Shown here in pieces: positions 38,994 to 47,037 of a stretch of 64,000 nucleotides of DNA. The DNA lies in NCBI GenBank assembly GCA_003155915.1, contig PMFA01000010.1, positions 40,350-104,349 on the forward strand, in the 5' to 3' direction. The translations under genes were made by a program, and so were the position numbers. This DNA comes from Acidimicrobiaceae bacterium. GTDB lineage: Bacteria > Actinomycetota > Acidimicrobiia > Acidimicrobiales > RAAP-2. The notes under the pieces are model-generated. The model searched no databases. It was not told the DNA's origin and saw only the letters and a list, made by a program, of their open reading frames with translations. The stretch's first letter is position 1; each line of letters begins with the position of its first letter.

Positions 38994-39808
38994 GCGGGGA
39001 GATCTACCGGGAGCTTCGCGGCTCGATTCTTTCTCGAACGCCGGTCGGGCTTGTCTCGGTGACGGGCGTCGCCGACGCCGCTGGCGCTTCGACCGCGCTC
39101 GCGGCGAAACTCCTGGTTCGTTCGCAAGTCGCGACGTTGGGCACTTTGGGTGACCCCGAACTGGACCGCGTCGTCGCCCGTGACGCCGTGGCCATGCTCG
39201 AGCGCGGGGTCTCGGGAACCCGCCACTACGGCCCGCACGGCGAGGCGCGCCGCGAGGACATCGAAGTGTTCGTCGAGTCCTTCGTCTCGCCGCCGAAGTT
39301 GATCGTCTTTGGGGCCGTTGATTTCACGAGGGCGCTCGTCGAGATCGCCAGGGTGCTCGGCTTCGTGGTGACGGTCTGTGACGCGCGAGCCGTGTTCGCC
39401 ACGCCCGCTCGTTTTCCCAGTGCCGACGAGGTCGTGGTGGACTGGCCGGACCGCTACCTGGAGCAGGTGGGATCGTCGCTTGGTCCTCGCGACGCGGTGT
39501 GCGTGTTGACGCACGACACCAAATTTGACGTGCCGGCCATCCTCGGCGCGCTCTCGACCGGCGTGGGCTACATCGGTGCGATGGGTTCGCGCCGCACGCA
39601 CGCCCAGCGATGGGAGCGGTTGCTGGAGGCGGGCGCGGACGAGGGCGAACTTCGCGCGCGTCTCATGAGCCCGATCGGCCTAGACGTCGGCGCGCGCACG
39701 CCCGAAGAGACGGCGGTGTCGATCTGCGCCGAGATCATCGCCGTGCGCAGCGGTCGAGCGCAGCGCGCGATGGCGCCGTTGCGTGACGGAACGGGCCCGA
39801 TCCATTAG
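38990..39808 (+). CDS. XdhC Rossmann-domain protein (C-terminal half, separate ORF)
   Basis: PPKLIVFGAVDFTRALVEIARVLGFVVTVCDAR, YIGAMGSRRTHAQRWERL, GLDVGARTPEETAVSICAEIIA; GTGA overlap with preceding stop. Confidence 0.82.
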   Translation: MSGEIYRELRGSILSRTPVGLVSVTGVADAAGASTALAAKLLVRSQVATLGTLGDPELDRVVARDAVAMLERGVSGTRHYGPHGEARREDIEVFVESFVSPPKLIVFGAVDFTRALVEIARVLGFVVTVCDARAVFATPARFPSADEVVVDWPDRYLEQVGSSLGPRDAVCVLTHDTKFDVPAILGALSTGVGYIGAMGSRRTHAQRWERLLEAGADEGELRARLMSPIGLDVGARTPEETAVSICAEIIAVRSGRAQRAMAPLRDGTGPIH

Positions 39809-39901
39809 ACCGCGGTGACGCGATTGCCGCTGATTCGTGGCCGGTGTCCGTCGGTTCCCAAGGTGGAGCATTGACATGGAACTGCTCGTTAGGCTGCATC
39901 G

Positions 39902-40501
39902 ATGTCCGTCGCCGCAGTGATCCTGGCCGCCGGGGGCGGTAGCCGCTTCAATCGTGGGGACCTCGCGGCGAGACCCGGCGAGAAACTCCTAAGAGTGGTG
40001 GAGGGCCGCGCGCTCGTGACCTGGGCGCTCGCGCCCGCGATCGACGCCCGACTCGACGAGGTGGTGGTCGTCGCCGGCGCCGCCGATCTGAAGGCCATCC
40101 TCCCCGAGTCGGTCACGCTGCTGCAGAACGATGAGTGGACGAGGGGCCAGGCGACGTCGCTTCGGATGGGTCTCGCGTGGTGCGCTTCACGGGGTCACCA
40201 GAGCGCGGTCATCGGTCTCGGCGACATGCCGGGACTGAGCGCAGAAGCCTGGCGCGCGGTGGCTGACGCTCCACTCGGCCCCATCGTCTTCGCGACCTAC
40301 CGGGGGAAGCGCGCCCACCCGGTGCGCCTCGACGCCGAAATCTGGTCGTTGCTGCCTTCGGACGGGGACGAGGGCGCACGCGCGCTGGTTCGCCGACGTC
40401 CCGAACTCGCACGAGAAGTGGCCTGCCTCGGGGAGCCGACCGATATCGACACCCCCCAAGACCTGCAACGATGGAGTGGAGACCATGGAACTGAGCAATG
40501 A
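39902..40501 (+). CDS. mocA: MobA-like nucleotidyltransferase (molybdenum cofactor cytidylyltransferase type)
   Basis: VAAVILAAGGGSRF, GLGDMPGLSAEAW, ATYRGKRAHPVRL, DIDTPQDLQRW. Confidence 0.82.
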   Translation: MSVAAVILAAGGGSRFNRGDLAARPGEKLLRVVEGRALVTWALAPAIDARLDEVVVVAGAADLKAILPESVTLLQNDEWTRGQATSLRMGLAWCASRGHQSAVIGLGDMPGLSAEAWRAVADAPLGPIVFATYRGKRAHPVRLDAEIWSLLPSDGDEGARALVRRRPELAREVACLGEPTDIDTPQDLQRWSGDHGTEQ

Positions 40502-41267
40502 ATTCGAAGTGGCCGTGCCCGTCGAGCGCGCGTGGGCCGTCCTGACCGACCTCGAGCGCATCGCTCCGTGCATGCCCGGCGCGCAACTGCGCGAAGTGCA
40601 AGGCGACGAGTATCGCGGATCCGTCAAGGTCAAGGTTGGACCGATCACCACGTCGTACGACGGAATCATCCGCATCAGTGAGCTTGACCATTCGGCGCAC
40701 CTTGCGGTACTGAAGGCGGAAGGGCGTGAAACGCGCGGGCAGGGCAACGTCGCAGCCGAGATCACGGCGACGCTGGTACCCACCCCAACCGGCACGAGGG
40801 TTGTCGTGGCGACCGACCTCACTATCACCGGCAAGGTGGCGCAATTTGGTCGCGGTGTGCTCGCTGACGTCTCGGCCAAGCTGCTCGATCAGTTCGTGGC
40901 CAATCTCGAGTCGACGGTGTTGGTGCAAGAGGACGAGCACGGCCCGAAGAACGAAGAGTCCCCATCGGGCGCGGTCGCCAGTGACGCGGACACTCATCCG
41001 ACGAGTGCCTCGAAATCAAAAGTGGCTACTAACGGCGTGCCGCCCGACGACTCCGAAAACAATGGTGAACAGGTCGCTTCAGCTGGAGTTCCCGATGGTT
41101 CGCAAGCTTCCTCCAGCGAATTCCGTCTGATCAACTCGGCACCGGCGGTGCCCGTTGATCTCGTCAATATCGCCGGGGGTTCACTGGCGCGTCGTGTCGT
41201 GAAACCTTTGGTCATCGGCGCTGTCGCGCTGGCAGTTGTCGTGCGCTTTATGCGCCGCCGCTCGTGA
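40485..41267 (+). CDS. CoxG-like SRPBCC protein with C-terminal TM
   Basis: ELSNEFEVAVPVERAWAVLTDLERIAPCMPGAQL; C-terminal hydrophobic anchor. Confidence 0.87.
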   Translation: MELSNEFEVAVPVERAWAVLTDLERIAPCMPGAQLREVQGDEYRGSVKVKVGPITTSYDGIIRISELDHSAHLAVLKAEGRETRGQGNVAAEITATLVPTPTGTRVVVATDLTITGKVAQFGRGVLADVSAKLLDQFVANLESTVLVQEDEHGPKNEESPSGAVASDADTHPTSASKSKVATNGVPPDDSENNGEQVASAGVPDGSQASSSEFRLINSAPAVPVDLVNIAGGSLARRVVKPLVIGAVALAVVVRFMRRRS

Positions 41268-41333
41268 TTGCCTCTCAGTAACTCGTGTAGGCCGCTCGTT
41301 CAGACTTCTTAATACCGCGCGCGTTCACTCAGC

Positions 41334-41945
41334 TCAGTGCCACGAGATCCAGGCCGTCCCAGTGTTCTCCACGAGGTGGCCCACGCCCGAATCGAAGCAG
41401 ACGTAATGGAGGTTGCGTCGAATGAAGTGGGACGAGGAGATGGGCGTGGCGTAACCGCCGACGAACACTCCGGACGTAGCCGACGGATCACAGGGATGCC
41501 CGAGCACGGCGCTCGGCTTGATCACCACGAAGAGGGCTTCGATCTTTTCATCGTGCACGATCAGTAAACGGCGCTCGTTGGCCGTAAAAGGAAACGACAA
41601 GTTAGTGGTCGATGAAGAATCGGTGACAGGAATTTTCCTCGCCGCCCGAATGGTCGGTGCACCCATCAAGAGATGGCAGTCGGCGCCCTTGTTGAAGAAG
41701 TAGACCGGCACGGCTTCATTCGCGAACGCTTTGAATTTCAAGTGTTCGTCGAGATTGTCGTAGGAAGTATTGAACAAGGTGGGGCCGGACGTCACACGTA
41801 TCTGTGACGCCCGACAGGCGTGGTATGAGTCGGGAGCCCCGGCGGGAGTGTTCGAGTGGGAAATCACCGCGTAGACGATTCCGTAGGACACGACGGCCAC
41901 GATGGCGGCGCTGACCCAAATGGTCCACCTCTTCGACGACCTCAT
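41334..41945 (-). CDS. Membrane-anchored hypothetical protein, possibly DUF4232-like
   Basis: N-terminal TM (WTIWVSAAIVAVVSYGIVYAVI), C-R-A-S-Q-I-R-V...; complete ORF on strand opposite to neighbours. Confidence 0.55.
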   Translation of the reverse strand: MRSSKRWTIWVSAAIVAVVSYGIVYAVISHSNTPAGAPDSYHACRASQIRVTSGPTLFNTSYDNLDEHLKFKAFANEAVPVYFFNKGADCHLLMGAPTIRAARKIPVTDSSSTTNLSFPFTANERRLLIVHDEKIEALFVVIKPSAVLGHPCDPSATSGVFVGGYATPISSSHFIRRNLHYVCFDSGVGHLVENTGTAWISWH

Positions 41946-42050
41946 ATCGACCCTTCACCTTCACCCGAGGTTATGCCTGAACACGTCAGTTCGTACGGAA
42001 CTGGATTTCGTTCGACATCCCTCGGCGCCAAAAGTTAGTCTTGCCTCAGT

Positions 42051-43100
42051 GTGACAAGAGGAGGCGTTGTGCGGTACGACCTGGAATCAGATAAACGACT
42101 TGATCCGCGCATCAAGGCCATGCTCAGCTTGCTGCCGGGCATCGAAGCAACCGACGCCCAGAGCCGTGAACAGATGTTGGTCGAAGCCGCGTCACCCGAG
42201 GGCGTGGCGGCAAATGAGATGGTCGCCGGCTTCATGAACATGGGCGACAGCGAAGACGTGGCGCCGACGCAAGGTCTGCGATTCGCGAACGAGGACATTG
42301 TGTCCTCGCCGGACGGCAATACGATCAAATTGCAAATTATTCGTCCGGACAACGCCGAGACGTTGGCCTGCGTCTACTACATCCATGGCGGCGGGATGGC
42401 TTCGCTGTCGAGTTTCTTGGGCAACTACCGGGCTTGGGGGAGAATCATCGCGTCCAAGGGCGTCGTCGTGGTGATGGTCGAATTCCGTAACTCGGTGGTT
42501 CCATCGGAGGTACCCGAAGTGGCACCGTATCCGGCGGGATTGAACGACTGTGTCTCGGGGCTCAAGTGGACCGTGGCGAACGCGTCGAAATACGGAATCG
42601 ATCCAGCGCGGATCATCGTCGGCGGTGAGAGCGGTGGTGGGAATCTGACCCTCGCCACCGGTCTCAAGTTGAAGCGCGACGGTGATCTCGCTCTCGTGAA
42701 GGGGCTCTACGCCCTTTGTCCCTATATCGCCGGGCGGTGGCCCGACGACCGCTATCCATCGACCGTCGAGAACAACGGAATCCTCCTGAACTTGCACGAC
42801 AACCGCGGAGCGATGGGCTACGGCATCGAGGCCTTTGAGGCTGGCGACCCGTTGGCGTGGCCCGGTTTTGCGACCAAGCAAGACGTGAGCGGTTTCCCAC
42901 CGACGGTAATCAGCGTGAATGAGTGCGACCCCCTTCGCGATGAGGGAATCGCTTTTTACCGATTGCTGCTTTCTTCAGGCGTGGCTGCTCGTGGTCGCAC
43001 GGTGCTTGGAACCAGCCACGGTATCGAGATCTTCCCGCCCGTGTGCCCCGACATCAGCCACAGCACGGCAGAAGACATCGCGGCGTTCGCACGCGCGTAA
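42051..43100 (+). CDS. Alpha/beta-hydrolase (HSL/esterase type)
   Basis: VYYIHGGGMASLSS, GGESGGGNLTLATGLKL nucleophile elbow. Confidence 0.88.
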   Translation: MTRGGVVRYDLESDKRLDPRIKAMLSLLPGIEATDAQSREQMLVEAASPEGVAANEMVAGFMNMGDSEDVAPTQGLRFANEDIVSSPDGNTIKLQIIRPDNAETLACVYYIHGGGMASLSSFLGNYRAWGRIIASKGVVVVMVEFRNSVVPSEVPEVAPYPAGLNDCVSGLKWTVANASKYGIDPARIIVGGESGGGNLTLATGLKLKRDGDLALVKGLYALCPYIAGRWPDDRYPSTVENNGILLNLHDNRGAMGYGIEAFEAGDPLAWPGFATKQDVSGFPPTVISVNECDPLRDEGIAFYRLLLSSGVAARGRTVLGTSHGIEIFPPVCPDISHSTAEDIAAFARA

Positions 43101-43282
43101 GCACAGCTCAGTTCAGTTCCCAGCGAGACGACCGGCGCTCGCTCGGTGTTCAAATGCCTCGTCCGATATCAGGTAGCTATGTCCTCGCGGTCCAGAGAGA
43201 CACGCCACGTGACCGTTCGTTCCCACACCCTGCGATCAGGGTCATCGCAATTCACCCGGGCGCAGTTCACGTGCTCGCCTGA

Positions 43283-43296
43283 GTGACTTTCGGCCC
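43283..43296 (+). promoter_or_regulatory. DosR-like box upstream of ppsA
   Basis: GTGAC-TTTC-GGCCC (followed by TAG) compared with DosR core GGGAC-N4-GNCCC. Confidence 0.5.
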
Positions 43297-43414
43297 TAGC
43301 GCGCCAATGGAAGGTTGGCGATGATTGCTCTTGTAGGTACCTCGCGGACGGAGGCCGACAGATGTCCAGAACATTCGCCACAGTGTCGATCTCCGAGAAA
43401 AAGGAGATGTGACG

Positions 43415-45823
43415 ATGAGCAAGTCAAAGTATGTGCGATTTTTCGATGAATTTGGTATCGAGGACGTTCCCTCAGTGGGAGGCAAGAACGCCTCTCTCGG
43501 CGAGATGTACCAAAAGCTCTCGACCCAGGGCGTACGCGTGCCGAACGGATTTGCGATCACCGCCGACGCCTACCGATACCTGCTCGAAGGGAGTGGCGCC
43601 GTCGCTGCGCTCCACGAGGCGCTCGATGGTCTTGTGGCGAGCGACGTGAAGGACCTGGCTCGGCGGGCCAAGCGAGCTCGTGAGATCGTGCTGGGCGCGG
43701 AGATCCCCGATGACTTAGCGGCGGAGATTCTCGTCGCGTACCGGCGTCTCAGCAACGAATACGGCGAGGACGTCAGTTTCGCCGTTCGATCGTCGGCGAC
43801 CGCCGAAGACCTGCCGACCGCCAGTTTCGCCGGTCAACAAGAGACCTTCCTCAATGTTCATGGCGAAGAGAGTTTGCTTGACGCATGTAAGCGCTGCTTC
43901 GCGAGCCTGTTCACGGATCGCTCGATTCACTACCGTATCGACCAGGGGTTCGATCACTACAAGGTCGCCCTGTCGATCGGTGTCATGAAGATGGTGCGTT
44001 CCGACCTCGCGTCATCGGGCGTGATGTTCTCACTCGACACCGAGTCGGGCTTTCGAGATGTCGTGTTCATCACCGGCGCCTACGGCTTGGGTGAGAACGT
44101 GGTCCAGGGCGCCGTTGACCCTGACGAGTTCTACGTCCACAAGCCCACGCTCGCGTCCGGACACCGGGCCGTGCTGCGCCGGCTACTCGGCGACAAAGGA
44201 GTGAAGATGGTCTTCGCCGAGGGCGGGACGAAGACAACGGTTCGCAATATCCCCACGCCGAAGGCCGATCGGGCACGCTTCTGTCTCAGCGACGAAGAGG
44301 TTCTCGAACTCGCCGATAACGCGGTCGCGATTGAAGCGCACTACGGACGACCGATGGACATGGAGTGGGCCAAGGACGGGCTCGACGGCAAGCTTTATAT
44401 CGTCCAGGCTCGGCCTGAGACCGTGGCCTCCCAACGACAGGCGTCACTGTTCGAGACCTACGTGCTCGACGGCGGCGGCGAAATCGTGATTGAGGGCCGA
44501 TCCGTAGGAGAGAAGATCGCGACGGGGCGAGCCCGAGTCATCGACAGCGTGGCGCACCTTTCGGAGTTCCAACCGGGCGAAGTCCTCATCGCTGATTCGA
44601 CGACCCCGGACTGGGAACCGGTAATGAAGACGGCCGCGGCCATCGTCACCAACCGAGGTGGCCGGACCTGCCACGCGGCAATCATCGCGCGAGAACTCGG
44701 CGTGCCAGCGGTCGTGGGAACCGGCGACGCGACCTCGACCATTAAGAGTGGAGAGGTCGTAACGGTCTCGTGTGCTGAGGGCGACAGCGGTCGGGTCTAT
44801 CGCGGCGAAGTGGGATTCCACGTCGATCGCAGCGACGTCGGCGATCTTGCCCGACCCCACACCAAGATCATGATCAACCTCGGTAATCCCGATCTCGCCT
44901 TCAAGACGTCGTTCCTTCCGAACGACGGCGTGGGGCTCGCACGTATGGAATTCATCATCAGCGAATCGATCCGGGCTCATCCCTTGGCTCTGCTGCACCC
45001 CGAGAAGGTAAGCGACCCGCAGGTCCGGGCCGAACTCGCCGAGTTGACGAGGAACTACCCCGATGGTGAGCACTTCTTCGTCGAGCGCCTGTCCGAGGGG
45101 ATTGGCACCATCGCCGCGGCGTTCTGGCCGAGGCCGGTCGTCGTTCGCATGTCGGACTTCAAGTCGAACGAGTACGCGAGCCTCTTGGGTGGAAGCGACT
45201 TCGAACCCACTGAGAACAATCCGATGATCGGTTTCCGCGGGGCGTCGCGCTACGCGCACCCCGCCTACGAAGAAGGTTTCGCGCTGGAGTGCCAAGCGAT
45301 GTTGCGGGTCCGAAACGAGATGGGCCTCACGAACGTGGTCCTCATGATTCCTTTCGTTCGTAGGGTCACCGAGGCCGAAATGGTCTTGGCTCGGATGGCC
45401 GAACTGGGGCTGCGTCGCGGAGAGAATGGACTGCTGGTCTACGCCATGTGCGAGATCCCGAACAACGTCATCCTCATCGACCGTTTCGCGCAGCACTTCG
45501 ACGGCTTCTCCATCGGCTCCAACGACCTCACCCAATTGACGCTGGGCGTCGATCGGGACAGCGAAATTGTCGCCTTTGACTACGACGAACGCGACGAAGG
45601 CGTGATGGAGATGATTCGCCTCGCGGTGGAGGGCTGTCGACGTAACGGCATTCACTCGGGACTGTGCGGTCAGGCCCCTTCGGACTATCCCGAGATGGCG
45701 GAGTACCTCGTCAGGTTGGGCATAGATTCGATGAGTCTCAACCCGGACACGGTCTTGAAGACGACGCAACAAGTCCTAGACATCGAAGCCGCTCTGCGAC
45801 AACCCGTCGGGGCGTCCGTCTGA
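43415..45823 (+). CDS. ppsA: Phosphoenolpyruvate synthase
   Basis: DVPSVGGKNASLGEMYQKL, SFAVRSSATAEDLPTASFAGQQETFLNV, TNRGGRTCHAAIIARELGVPAVVG, GLCGQAPSDYPE; AAGGAG 8 nt before ATG 43415. Confidence 0.95.
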   Translation: MSKSKYVRFFDEFGIEDVPSVGGKNASLGEMYQKLSTQGVRVPNGFAITADAYRYLLEGSGAVAALHEALDGLVASDVKDLARRAKRAREIVLGAEIPDDLAAEILVAYRRLSNEYGEDVSFAVRSSATAEDLPTASFAGQQETFLNVHGEESLLDACKRCFASLFTDRSIHYRIDQGFDHYKVALSIGVMKMVRSDLASSGVMFSLDTESGFRDVVFITGAYGLGENVVQGAVDPDEFYVHKPTLASGHRAVLRRLLGDKGVKMVFAEGGTKTTVRNIPTPKADRARFCLSDEEVLELADNAVAIEAHYGRPMDMEWAKDGLDGKLYIVQARPETVASQRQASLFETYVLDGGGEIVIEGRSVGEKIATGRARVIDSVAHLSEFQPGEVLIADSTTPDWEPVMKTAAAIVTNRGGRTCHAAIIARELGVPAVVGTGDATSTIKSGEVVTVSCAEGDSGRVYRGEVGFHVDRSDVGDLARPHTKIMINLGNPDLAFKTSFLPNDGVGLARMEFIISESIRAHPLALLHPEKVSDPQVRAELAELTRNYPDGEHFFVERLSEGIGTIAAAFWPRPVVVRMSDFKSNEYASLLGGSDFEPTENNPMIGFRGASRYAHPAYEEGFALECQAMLRVRNEMGLTNVVLMIPFVRRVTEAEMVLARMAELGLRRGENGLLVYAMCEIPNNVILIDRFAQHFDGFSIGSNDLTQLTLGVDRDSEIVAFDYDERDEGVMEMIRLAVEGCRRNGIHSGLCGQAPSDYPEMAEYLVRLGIDSMSLNPDTVLKTTQQVLDIEAALRQPVGASV

Positions 45824-45872
45824 CGTCGCCGCGGCCGGTGGAACGTCGACGGTTAATCGTGAGGTGAGTTTC

Positions 45873-46865
45873 TCACCACGCGGTCATCGTCCGTGCCACC
45901 CGCAGGAGCGGCTCGGGCACGGGCCGTGCCCCGCTGGCCACCACCTCGAGTGGTACGAGGTCCGCGCTGTTGTCACAGATGGCGACCAGCGTGGCGAACC
46001 GGTGAGCATGGACCGCTTCAACGGCGGTTACACCACAACGAGTTGCGAGAAGACGATCCGACGCCGTCGGAGGACCGCCCCGTTGGACGTGACCGAGCAC
46101 GGTAAGACGTGTCTCGTATCCGGTACGTTGCGTGAGCTCTCTCGAGACCATTGAACCGGCCGATCCCTCGGGTGAGCCCAGGAACGCTCCGCCGAGGGCG
46201 CCTTCGGCGACGACGACCACCGACGAGGTCGATCCGGCGTCGTGGTGGCGCATGACGGCTTTAGCGAGTTCGTCAAAATCGGTCGGCAACTCGGGGAGAC
46301 AGAGCGCGTCGGCGCCGCCGGCGATTCCCGTGCAGACCGCGAGCCATCCGACCGTTCTACCCATCACCTCGACGACCATCAGTCGGTCGTGGCTTTCGCC
46401 GGTCGTTTGGAGCCGGTCGACGGCCTCGACGGCGGTCGCGACGGCGGTGTCGAATCCAATGCAGTGACTGGTGCCCTCGACGTCGTTGTCGATCGTCTTC
46501 GCGATGCCCACGATGGGCACACCAAGTTCGGCCAGGTGGTTGGCCGAGTTGAGTGTGCCGTCACCGCCAATGACAATGAGTGCGTCAAGTTGGTGACGCT
46601 CTACCGTGCGTAGGACCGCGGCGACACCACCTTCGTGTTCGTGGGGGTGGAAACCAGCGGTGCGCAGTATGGTCCCTCCGCTTTGCAAGATGCCCTTCGT
46701 ATCGGTCGTCGTCAGGGAGGAGGATTCGTCCTCGACGACACCGCGCCATCCGTGATGGAACCCAACGAAATCATCACCGTAGGACGAACCCGCGCGCACC
46801 GCGGCGCGAATCGCCGCGTTGAGACCCGCGCAGTCACCTCCACCAGTCAACAGGCCTATACGCAT
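45873..46865 (-). CDS. pfkA: 6-phosphofructokinase
   Basis: MRIGLLTGGGDCAGLNAAIRAAV, VIGGDGTLNSA, AKTIDNDVEGT, VVEVMGRTVGWLA. Confidence 0.93.
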   Translation of the reverse strand: MRIGLLTGGGDCAGLNAAIRAAVRAGSSYGDDFVGFHHGWRGVVEDESSSLTTTDTKGILQSGGTILRTAGFHPHEHEGGVAAVLRTVERHQLDALIVIGGDGTLNSANHLAELGVPIVGIAKTIDNDVEGTSHCIGFDTAVATAVEAVDRLQTTGESHDRLMVVEVMGRTVGWLAVCTGIAGGADALCLPELPTDFDELAKAVMRHHDAGSTSSVVVVAEGALGGAFLGSPEGSAGSMVSRELTQRTGYETRLTVLGHVQRGGPPTASDRLLATRCGVTAVEAVHAHRFATLVAICDNSADLVPLEVVASGARPVPEPLLRVARTMTAW

Positions 46866-46972
46866 CGCACTCCTCTCAGAGCCGCCTTTATTAAGAGTGT
46901 CGTGAAAAGGGCGTCCGGTTGCTAGAGGCGAAGGTCCTGCGCGACGAACACTGAAGAAAAGGTCGAAAAAGT

Positions 46973-46986
46973 GAGCCCTTGGACCC
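46973..46986 (+). promoter_or_regulatory. DosR-like box in pfkA / GNAT-ACD divergent region
   Basis: GAGCC-CTTG-GACCC (followed by TAG), 52 nt before the GNAT-ACD ATG. Confidence 0.45.
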
Positions 46987-47037
46987 TAGTGACACTCGAT
47001 TGCGACAGGTGAAAATATTCGTAGGGAAGAGGTCGCG

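Noticed and set aside
44444-45772. 442-aa minus-strand ORF inside ppsA
   Set aside because: Shadow ORF opposite conserved PEP synthase motifs.
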